Below the pieces are notes generated by a model, which was given only the letters and a program-made list of their open reading frames with translations, was not told where the DNA came from and ran no database searches. DNA of 8,082 bases from a bacterium (GTDB lineage: Bacteria > Latescibacterota > UBA2968 > GCA-2709665). Shown piece after piece: positions 1 through 5,907 of this stretch (positions within the stretch are counted from its first letter, which is position 1; the number at the start of each line of letters is the position of its first letter). A program made the position numbers and the translations under genes. The stretch covers positions 1-8,082 of the forward strand of contig JAQCGA010000158.1 in NCBI GenBank assembly GCA_027619145.1. The letters run 5' to 3'.

Positions 1-36
1 CATCCACCGGGTATAAATTAGACTGAACCAGCCCGC

Positions 37-1737
37 CTACCCCTGAGGCATCACCATGTCCACCTGGTATACCAGGCTGCGCAGGCTCGCTTCGGGATTG
101 CGTTTGAAATGTAACCGGATTGCCCTTCTCCTGCGTGCATTCAACGCCTCAAAATCTCCCAGTGCCTGCGCAGCCTTCAATACACCAAACGAAAAACGCC
201 GATCAGGAATGGGCAGGTCTACTTCATCCTCAGATGTAATTTGCAAGAATACACCGCTGTCCGGTCCCCCTTTATGAAGCTGCCCGGTGGAGTGTAGAAA
301 CCGGGGCCCAAATCCTAGCGTTGTAGCTACACCTGTCCGGTCCCGCACAAGCTGCCGAAGCTGATTTAACAAGGTTTCGTGCGCGGCCGTCATATCTATA
401 TAAGCACAGATCCCCAGATAATCACCGGGCCGCAAACGACCTAAGTGCGCTGCCAGAATCGCCTGAATGGTATCGCACCCGTGGAGTACATCTATGTTTT
501 CTCCCTGCGCAAATACCTCTACCCCGCCCTCTTCCAGCAGCGCATCTGTTTGAGGCAACCTTCCGTCTTTTTCGTAGGCTTCTGTCAACCGTGCTGTGAA
601 CGCTTTGCTCTCCTGCACGTTGGGTTGGTCAAATGGATGAATGCCCAGCACCGCACCGGCAACTACAGTAGCCACCTCCCACCGGAAGAATTCTGCTCCC
701 AGATCCAGCGGATCTTCAAGATCAATTCGTATAACAGGATGCCCCGCTCCAGCCAGCAAATCCACAGCCGCGTCCTGCCCTTTATCTACGCCTTGTGCCA
801 GCCGCAAATAGATAAACATGCGATCGTTCCCGTATACCTTGGGATCTCCTGGCAATTCGCGGTCCACCGGGATCAGACCGGTTCCTTCTTTTCCTGTACT
901 TTCAGCGACCAATTGTTCCAACCACGCGCCCAGGTGAGCAATACCAGGAGAAGCGATCAGCGTCACTTTATCCCGCCCGGCCCGGGCCAGTTCACCCAGC
1001 ACAACTCCCAGGCGCACACCAGGGTTCTCTTCCACCGGATGACCTGGACCGCACTGCTTTGCCATACGTGCCGCCCGCTCCAGAAAACTTTTCACATCTA
1101 CGCCCATCAGCGCGGCCGGAACCAGCCCGAAGGCGGACAGAGCACTAAACCGCCCTCCCACATCCGAAATACCCGCCCGAATTGCCCGAAAACCCTCTTT
1201 TTTTGCACGTTTTTCCAGGGACGAGCCCGGGTCCGTAATGGCCACAAACTGTTTGCCTGCCTCATCTCCGGCAACCTGGCGCACCGCATCCAAAAAATAG
1301 TCCAGAAACACATTCGGCTCTGTTGTTGAACCAGACTTACTCGCAACAATAAATAAGGTACTCCGCAGATCCACCTCTTCAGCAAACCGCTTCACCTGTG
1401 CAGGAACGGTAGAATCCAGCACATGCAGCCGTGGATAACCGGCAACATGCCCAAAGGTTTGCGACAATACCTCGGGGCACATACTGCTGCCCCCCATTCC
1501 CAATACCAGCACATCTCGAAAACCAGCCTTCCGTATTTCTTCCGAAAGGGCGTTGAGCGAAGCGACTTCAGCCTGTTGGGTATGCGGCAAATCCAGCCAA
1601 CCCAGCCATTGGTCCTCATCGCCTCCTGTCCAAAGTTTCGCATCCCGGCCCCAGAGCTTTTCGGAAAGCCCCTCGGCTTGCCAGCGATCCAGCGTGTCCT
1701 GTACCACTTTTTTATACGGACCGATCAACTCCTTCAC
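37..1737 (-). CDS. pgi: Glucose-6-phosphate isomerase (transaldolase/PGI-fusion type, stand-alone)
   Basis: This 566-residue cytoplasmic enzyme should interconvert glucose 6-phosphate and fructose 6-phosphate, linking glycolysis with the pentose phosphate pathway. The first SIS domain has VLGMGGSSMCPEV near residues 77-90 and the sugar-phosphate loop SKSGSTTEP at 133-141. GGRFSALSAFGLVP follows at 194-207. The second SIS half carries HPFDQPNVQESK at 367-378 and a C-terminal block GPRFLHSTGQLHKGG near 477-491, which is typical of the PGI half of bifunctional transaldolase/PGI proteins. No transaldolase domain is attached, and the length fits a PGI module alone. The start is GTG at 1735-1737, with AGGAGG at 1743-1748 five bases upstream; the stop is TAG at 37-39. 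It begins 25 bases after msrP and is probably co-transcribed with it. The family call is secure. Its exact sugar-phosphate specificity and the reason for this operon position are not shown by the sequence. Confidence 0.95.
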   Translation of the reverse strand: MKELIGPYKKVVQDTLDRWQAEGLSEKLWGRDAKLWTGGDEDQWLGWLDLPHTQQAEVASLNALSEEIRKAGFRDVLVLGMGGSSMCPEVLSQTFGHVAGYPRLHVLDSTVPAQVKRFAEEVDLRSTLFIVASKSGSTTEPNVFLDYFLDAVRQVAGDEAGKQFVAITDPGSSLEKRAKKEGFRAIRAGISDVGGRFSALSAFGLVPAALMGVDVKSFLERAARMAKQCGPGHPVEENPGVRLGVVLGELARAGRDKVTLIASPGIAHLGAWLEQLVAESTGKEGTGLIPVDRELPGDPKVYGNDRMFIYLRLAQGVDKGQDAAVDLLAGAGHPVIRIDLEDPLDLGAEFFRWEVATVVAGAVLGIHPFDQPNVQESKAFTARLTEAYEKDGRLPQTDALLEEGGVEVFAQGENIDVLHGCDTIQAILAAHLGRLRPGDYLGICAYIDMTAAHETLLNQLRQLVRDRTGVATTLGFGPRFLHSTGQLHKGGPDSGVFLQITSEDEVDLPIPDRRFSFGVLKAAQALGDFEALNARRRRAIRLHFKRNPEASLRSLVYQVDMVMPQG

Positions 1738-1762
1738 GGTCTCCTCCTGGCTGATGTGGTTG

Positions 1763-2734
1763 TTACCCGTACAGATGTGCTACATATTCTCCATACCCAT
1801 TATACAACTGCGAGGGAACACGTTCTCCCGTAGAAATTAACCGCTCGGTCGCCTGAGACCAGCGCGGGTGCGGCACATTCGGATTCACATTCGCCCAAAA
1901 ATCATATTCACTCGGTGCAAGCTTGTTCCAGAACGTGGGTGGCTGCTTGTCTGTGAATTCAATCGACACAATAGACTTGATGCTCTTGAACCCATATTTC
2001 CAGGGAGCAACCAGCCGAATGGGTGCCCCGTGCTGCTTTGGAAGCGCGTGTCCGTAAATCCCGGTACCCAGCAAGGTCAACTCATTCATTGCTTCTTCCA
2101 TTGTCAGCGCTTCAAAATACGGCCATGGATACCAGGGCTGGCTTTTCTGCCCAGGTGCCTGTTCCGGGCGTTGAAACGTAACCATCCGAACGTACCGCGC
2201 CGATGACTTCGGCTGGACTTCGTTGATCAGTGCTTTCATCGGAAAACCTGTCCACGGTACGGCCATGGCCCAGGCTTCGACACACCGGAAGCGGTAGAGC
2301 CGTTCTTCCAGGGGCATCCGGCGAACCAGGTCATCCAGATCATACACCTTTGGCCTGTCAACCAGGCCACTCACCTCCACCTCCCACGGCCGGGTCTCAA
2401 ACCGGTCCACCAGATCTTTCACCCTTTCCTTATCTGTGGTAAACTCGTAAAAATTATTGTACGAACCAGCAACATCTTCCGGAGTGACCTCGCGGTCCAG
2501 CTTCCATTTCTCGTTGCGCTTTGCAGGATAGACTCCAGAAGGAGGTTCGGAGATTTTTTTCACCTCAACCACTGGCTTCGCTTCAGGTGCCTGCGGATCC
2601 GCACACCCCAGCACAACTCCCGCACCTGCAATGCCCAGCGCTTGCATAAATTTTCTACGATTCAGATATGCATCCTCTGGCGTAGCCAGGCGCTCCGACA
2701 TTTCCCAGACTTTTGGAATTCGAATTTGTGCCAT
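1763..2734 (-). CDS. msrP: Protein-methionine-sulfoxide reductase catalytic subunit MsrP (YedY family)
   Basis: This 323-residue molybdopterin oxidoreductase belongs to the family that repairs oxidised methionines in exported proteins. A twin-arginine motif NRRKFMQ at residues 25-31 and a hydrophobic stretch to about 43 indicate Tat export of the folded, cofactor-loaded protein. The family signature GSYNNFYEF lies at 90-98. RFRCVEAW at 149-156 holds Cys151, expected to bind molybdenum. WKYGFKSIKSIVSIEF (245-260), ANVNPNVPHPRWSQATER (281-298) and a C-terminal LYNGYGEYVAHLYG match the E. coli MsrP pattern closely. The start was placed at the ATG at 2732-2734 because GGAGG sits nine bases upstream; a longer in-frame reading to 2791 would bury that site and overlap the DUF547 gene. 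VVLGC at 40-44 could be a lipobox, which E. coli MsrP lacks. No msrQ follows; the next gene is pgi, 25 bases on. Confidence 0.95.
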   Translation of the reverse strand: MAQIRIPKVWEMSERLATPEDAYLNRRKFMQALGIAGAGVVLGCADPQAPEAKPVVEVKKISEPPSGVYPAKRNEKWKLDREVTPEDVAGSYNNFYEFTTDKERVKDLVDRFETRPWEVEVSGLVDRPKVYDLDDLVRRMPLEERLYRFRCVEAWAMAVPWTGFPMKALINEVQPKSSARYVRMVTFQRPEQAPGQKSQPWYPWPYFEALTMEEAMNELTLLGTGIYGHALPKQHGAPIRLVAPWKYGFKSIKSIVSIEFTDKQPPTFWNKLAPSEYDFWANVNPNVPHPRWSQATERLISTGERVPSQLYNGYGEYVAHLYG

Positions 2735-2741
2735 TCGTTCT

Positions 2742-2751
2742 CCCCTCCTTA
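2742..2751 (-). promoter_or_regulatory. msrP ribosome binding site abutting the DUF547 stop codon
   Basis: On the minus strand the DUF547 stop TAA (2749-2751) runs straight into GGAGGGG (2742-2748), and the msrP ATG follows at 2734. The ribosome that ends DUF547 therefore uncovers, or sits on, the msrP initiation site. This site decides the msrP start and suggests translational coupling between the two genes. Confidence 0.8.
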
Positions 2752-3588
2752 TTTCTGCTCCAAGGAACTTGCCTGGTCGTTCAGCGCCCAATCGTACTTC
2801 ATATACACCAGGTTCACATCTGGCATGTCTGTCAAAAATGCGCGGTCCCCATCTGACAGATAAGGCTTAATATAATCGACGATTGCGGCATTTTTTACAT
2901 TGTATTTCCCCGCATACCACCCCGTAAAATCTCCCTGGAACCAGTCAAAAATCTTGGAAAGAAACAGCTTCCCCTTTGCTCGATCCACCCGCACATGTTG
3001 CGGATCCAGAACAAAGGCCCGCATACTTTCCTCAAGATCTACAGCCAGGCTCTCCGGCCGAAACGCCTTCCGGGGCAAACGGGGGCATCCCACGGAAGCG
3101 CAATTAATTGCAGCATGCACCCGTGGATCTGCAAACTCCTTCCGCAGAATTTCATGCTCGATATGGTTTAAGGTAAAACGTTTGCCGCCCACGGTGTACG
3201 AAATTCGGTCAAAGAACCCATCAATATCCCGCACGCTTTTCACCGGAAACGCTTCCACAATACCTTGAAGAACCAGAGCATTGTATGCGTTCAACCAGTA
3301 TGCTTTGCGGGCATCCAGGCTCTCGAACGCCTCGGGGTGGCTCTCTGGACTCAGATGTGCCAGCCCAAACGTGAACCGTTTGAGATCTTCCGGATGGGCC
3401 TTCAGGCCGGCATAGTCTACGCGGCCCTCCAAATCCACAAAGGTCTCAAGCACCCGGTCCAACGTCGCATAATCGATACGGTGGGCTCCCTTTTCAGATG
3501 CGAATACAGGGACCTCAAAGGTGCCCAGAATAAAGACAACAACCAAACACCACAGCAATTTCCCATCGTACTTTCCTGTTTGAATCAC
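2749..3588 (-). CDS. Exported DUF547-domain protein
   Basis: This 279-residue protein has a basic N-terminus, a hydrophobic segment at about residues 11-28 and a likely signal-peptidase site after VFA (28-30), so it should be exported by Sec. The rest is a DUF547 domain, recognised by AYWLNAYNALVLQGI (96-110), the TVGGKRFTLNHIEHEILR block (132-149), DPRVHAAINCASVGCPRL (154-171) and LFLSKIFDWFQGDF (208-221). The conserved His144, Cys163 and Cys168 hint at an active or metal-binding site, but I know of no established biochemical role for the domain. The start is GTG at 3586-3588 with GGAGGT five bases upstream. It is the first gene of a unit continuing into msrP and pgi. Because it is exported like MsrP and directly coupled to it, a shared envelope role is a reasonable inference, not a demonstrated one. 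Confidence 0.88.
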   Translation of the reverse strand: MIQTGKYDGKLLWCLVVVFILGTFEVPVFASEKGAHRIDYATLDRVLETFVDLEGRVDYAGLKAHPEDLKRFTFGLAHLSPESHPEAFESLDARKAYWLNAYNALVLQGIVEAFPVKSVRDIDGFFDRISYTVGGKRFTLNHIEHEILRKEFADPRVHAAINCASVGCPRLPRKAFRPESLAVDLEESMRAFVLDPQHVRVDRAKGKLFLSKIFDWFQGDFTGWYAGKYNVKNAAIVDYIKPYLSDGDRAFLTDMPDVNLVYMKYDWALNDQASSLEQK

Positions 3589-3652
3589 ACGCGACCTCCG
3601 CAGTTCGCTTTCTCGGTACCCAACGGCCAGACACGCTCTTCAGCACAACACG

Positions 3653-3673
3653 AAAAAACAGTACGATCGGTAC
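3653..3673 (-). promoter_or_regulatory. Possible attenuator-like hairpin in the DUF547 leader
   Basis: Read on the minus strand, GTAC (3670-3673), a five-base loop CGATC and GTAC (3661-3664) form a short stem. TG and then six T (3653-3658) follow. The layout resembles a small intrinsic terminator about 65 bases ahead of the DUF547 start. The stem is only four base pairs, perhaps five with a wobble pair, so it may do nothing. Confidence 0.2.
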
Positions 3674-3678
3674 CCTTT

Positions 3679-3692
3679 CACGCACAATGCCG
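3679..3692. repeat. 14-base direct repeat, copy nearer DUF547
   Basis: CACGCACAATGCCG occurs here and again without mismatch at 3746-3759, with a centre-to-centre distance of 67 bases. Both copies lie upstream of the DUF547 start. They could be operator half-sites or a simple short duplication; the sequence alone does not say which. Confidence 0.5.
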
Positions 3693-3745
3693 AAGAGCTG
3701 GCAAAAATAACTGATGACTTCAGAAATACTGGGCAATCGCTGTGC

Positions 3746-3759
3746 CACGCACAATGCCG
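3746..3759. repeat. 14-base direct repeat, copy farther from DUF547
   Basis: This is the second perfect copy of CACGCACAATGCCG. It lies just downstream (in minus-strand sense) of the AT-rich patch that holds the promoter candidate, so it would fall within the early transcribed leader if that promoter is real. Confidence 0.5.
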
Positions 3760-3778
3760 TTGGTGTCCGCCTTCCACC

Positions 3779-3806
3779 AGAATAAGCATAAATGTATATA
3801 TTGCAA
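3779..3806 (-). promoter_or_regulatory. Weak sigma70-like promoter candidate for the DUF547-msrP-pgi unit
   Basis: On the minus strand TTGCAA (3801-3806) and TATTCT (3779-3784) are 16 bases apart, each matching four of six consensus bases. The site is in the AT-rich patch just after the terminator, which is a logical place for a new transcript to begin. It implies a leader of roughly 180 bases. In an organism of unknown sigma-factor preference this remains a guess. Confidence 0.3.
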
Positions 3807-3810
3807 AATC

Positions 3811-3852
3811 TTAAGAAAATTAAAGGGAGCTCACGTACTCGCCGAAGCTCCC
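3811..3852 (-). terminator. Rho-independent terminator after the heparinase-like gene
   Basis: On the minus strand GGGAGCT (3846-3852), a 14-base loop and AGCTCCC (3825-3831) form a perfect seven-base-pair stem. It is followed at once by TTTAATTTTCTT. It begins 51 bases past the lyase stop codon and marks the end of the uronide gene unit. The loop is larger than usual and the T tract is interrupted, so efficiency is uncertain. Confidence 0.65.
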
Positions 3853-3903
3853 AACAGAACCTGTGTTCACGCATCAACCCTCACGAAATCATAAGAGCCT
3901 CTG

Positions 3904-5880
3904 CTACAACGCCAACGAAGGGCATCCCCGGTGCACCTCGAGTACCGTGCGGAACACCCGCTCCCGTCCCACAGATCGCAAGAATACAGTGCCTTTCCCA
4001 TCAGGAATCGGATTGCCCGGCGTCTGGCCCGTGGTTACCTCAAAAGGATCATCACACCTCACCTGCAAACGGAGCCACACCCCGCCCCCAACCTGCCAAT
4101 CCACACACAACCTCCCTGCTACCGTTTGTGTATGTCGATTTGTGAACCAGGCAAACGGACCATCCACAGGAAGGGGGGGCAAATCCAGGGCCTCTGCCCT
4201 CTCCGGCGAACGAACGACCATACCGCCACGCGCATGGAACACCCACCCGAACCGGCGTTCATCCTCAGACACAAACCGATCTTCCAGATACACCAGAGGA
4301 GGTTCGAAGCGCACAAACCGCTCCAACCGGACGCCCTCGTACGCGTCCTCCAGAATACCTGTGGCTTCTCGTGCACCTGAACGGAACTTCAGCGAACACC
4401 GCTCGGCCCGCGCCTGATTTTGCTCATCCACCATCAGGGTATTATGACTCAAGGTACTTCGGTAAAACGCGTGTATCGGCTCCACCGCATACCCCGCCGT
4501 ACCCAGATCCGGTGCAATCACTTCGCCAAATGCCCGAAGATCTATGCTCAACTTATCCGGGTGGTCATGTCCGGCACCGTGTGGTCCGCTGCGAAACATG
4601 AGGTCGAACGATCCTTCTTTCGTTTTCCCTCGAAACATAGCGACGCCCGAGGCCTTCAGCACTGTAGATCGCCGGGAGAGCCGTTTGGGGCGCACCTCGT
4701 CCGGCCCGTACGCCAGCGCGGAAAGGCTGTTGCGCGATACCCCTCGCCCATAAATCTCAGAGAGCGCTCTCTCATAGAGATCGCTCTCAAATTGCCCTGC
4801 GGCGTATTCGTACAAATGGCGATACACAGAAAGTGAACGCGCCCCTGGAGAACCCAGATCCCCCAAACAGGGCAAGCGCAACTCCTGGTCGCATAAGAGT
4901 ACCGGAGCTTCAAACATTTTCTCAAAGCGTTCGAACAGATCCGCATCCGGTGTCCCATCCGCCTTCAGTCCTTCGAAAGCCGCCACCATGGGACAGATCG
5001 TATAAAAATGGTAAAACATGGTCCCTTCGAACCAGAACCCGTCCACCTGGCCATTCCGATCGGTCCGCAACCCGTCACGCAATAGGGCAGGCACTCCCCC
5101 TTGCGAATCGTACAGACCCCGCTTTCTCCAATCCTCTCGCCCCAGAACCGTACCCGCCAAGACCAGGCTGGCCGCCACGTACGCCGTCATGTTATGCGCT
5201 CCGGTTTCATCCAGAAAGCGCATCTGTGACGGCATTCCATTTTCGAAAATATTCGTTGCCACAGCCTCCTGATCTGCCACAGAGTAGAAACCGCTATCCC
5301 GGGTCAGCGAGTACGCATTGGCCAATAGCATCAGCGTTTGAGAATCGTACAGCGGGTGAAAATACAATGCGTTGAAGCGGTTCCCTTCTCGCAAGTCCGC
5401 CCGCATAAAAAAACGGGCCGCCCGTTTGACACCGTCGGCCACCCATGCGGCAAAGCGTTCATCTCCAGTAATTCCGTACAGAACACCCAAACTGCGCATC
5501 ATGCGAAATGTGCGCTCGTGCGTCAGCAGTACCCAGGCCTCTCGCTGTGCCTGACTCGTATGCCAGGACTGATCCAAAGGATCCAGAAACTGCCCCGGAC
5601 TCTCCGGATCGTACACAAGATGTTCAGCCGACGTATGTGAATAAAAGTCGTGACGCCAGCCAATTTTAGACTCCGGCAACAGCGGCGGCTGTGTGACAAC
5701 AACCTCGGCTTCGGCACGCATCTGTGAAAGAACATCTTTTGCCCACGGAAGGCAGTCCACCTTCCGCCGAATCTCCTCCAGCCGTTCCACCCCAAAAAAC
5801 AGCGTAGGCCACACATCCTCAATCAACATCCCGGTATCGTACGGAGACAACGTGTACGGCCATTGAAACCCCTGTCTCAC
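3904..5880 (-). CDS. Heparinase II/III-like polysaccharide/oligouronide lyase
   Basis: This 658-residue protein has the two-part layout of heparinase-II/III-fold lyases. An alpha-helical toroid covers roughly residues 25-390, and a beta-sandwich covers about 405-640. The sandwich opens with the hallmark block GPHGAGHDHPDKLSID (432-447), then FGEVIAPDLGTAGY (451-464) and STLSHNTLMVDEQNQ (475-489). Possible catalytic residues in the toroid are His229-Asn230 (TGAHNMTAY) and Tyr290 (EGTMFYHFYT), placed by position only. Such enzymes cleave uronic-acid glycans by beta-elimination, leaving unsaturated uronyl ends, which is the substrate class of the GH88 enzyme in the same cluster. There is no signal peptide or membrane segment, so it probably acts in the cytoplasm on imported oligosaccharides. 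The start is GTG, 27 bases after the UxaC-like gene, with AGGAGG eight bases upstream. The PL family and the substrate (alginate, heparinoid or other) cannot be fixed from motifs alone. Confidence 0.85.
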   Translation of the reverse strand: MRQGFQWPYTLSPYDTGMLIEDVWPTLFFGVERLEEIRRKVDCLPWAKDVLSQMRAEAEVVVTQPPLLPESKIGWRHDFYSHTSAEHLVYDPESPGQFLDPLDQSWHTSQAQREAWVLLTHERTFRMMRSLGVLYGITGDERFAAWVADGVKRAARFFMRADLREGNRFNALYFHPLYDSQTLMLLANAYSLTRDSGFYSVADQEAVATNIFENGMPSQMRFLDETGAHNMTAYVAASLVLAGTVLGREDWRKRGLYDSQGGVPALLRDGLRTDRNGQVDGFWFEGTMFYHFYTICPMVAAFEGLKADGTPDADLFERFEKMFEAPVLLCDQELRLPCLGDLGSPGARSLSVYRHLYEYAAGQFESDLYERALSEIYGRGVSRNSLSALAYGPDEVRPKRLSRRSTVLKASGVAMFRGKTKEGSFDLMFRSGPHGAGHDHPDKLSIDLRAFGEVIAPDLGTAGYAVEPIHAFYRSTLSHNTLMVDEQNQARAERCSLKFRSGAREATGILEDAYEGVRLERFVRFEPPLVYLEDRFVSEDERRFGWVFHARGGMVVRSPERAEALDLPPLPVDGPFAWFTNRHTQTVAGRLCVDWQVGGGVWLRLQVRCDDPFEVTTGQTPGNPIPDGKGTVFLRSVGRERVFRTVLEVHRGCPSLAL

Positions 5881-5894
5881 GACCCCCTCCTCCT
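5881..5894 (-). promoter_or_regulatory. Ribosome binding site fixing the GTG start of the lyase
   Basis: AGGAGG at 5889-5894 (minus strand) lies eight bases before the GTG at 5878-5880, within the 27-base gap after the UxaC-like gene's stop. No ATG in the first few codons competes with it, so this site settles the start. Confidence 0.75.
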
Positions 5895-5907
5895 AAAATG
5901 TTCATAT

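Larger units (their letters stand above)
3589..3903. other. Non-coding boundary between two operons
   Basis: This stretch of about 315 bases separates the uronide gene cluster from the DUF547-msrP-pgi unit. It contains a likely terminator, an AT-rich patch with a weak promoter candidate, a perfect 14-base direct repeat, a 9-base repeat (TCGGTACCC at 3613-3621 and 3667-3675), a small hairpin with a T6 tail, and the DUF547 ribosome binding site. A minus-strand reading frame crosses it (3515-3877) but has no family resemblance and runs into the DUF547 gene in another frame. No gene is called here. Confidence 0.7.

Noticed and set aside
1..36. Possible start of a further gene downstream of pgi (CAT at 1-3 read as ATG)
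   Set aside because: GGTGG sits directly against the ATG with no spacer, and no following sequence is available to test coding.
445..1329. Plus-strand open frame of 294 codons opposite pgi
   Set aside because: The minus strand holds an unmistakable PGI with all its blocks; the plus-strand translation is rich in Cys, His and Arg and resembles nothing.
2735..2791. N-terminal extension of MsrP to an upstream in-frame start
   Set aside because: The extra 19 codons overlap the end of the DUF547 gene and include the GGAGG that serves the ATG at 2734; the shorter form also puts the Tat motif at a normal distance from the start.
3515..3877. Minus-strand open frame of 120 codons crossing the intergenic region
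   Set aside because: It overlaps the DUF547 start by about 75 bases in another frame, runs through the terminator-adjacent AT-rich patch and shows no family features.
3863..5375. Several plus-strand open frames opposite the lyase gene
   Set aside because: Their translations are rich in Pro, Arg, Ser and Thr, as expected from antisense of a G-rich coding strand, and none carries a motif.
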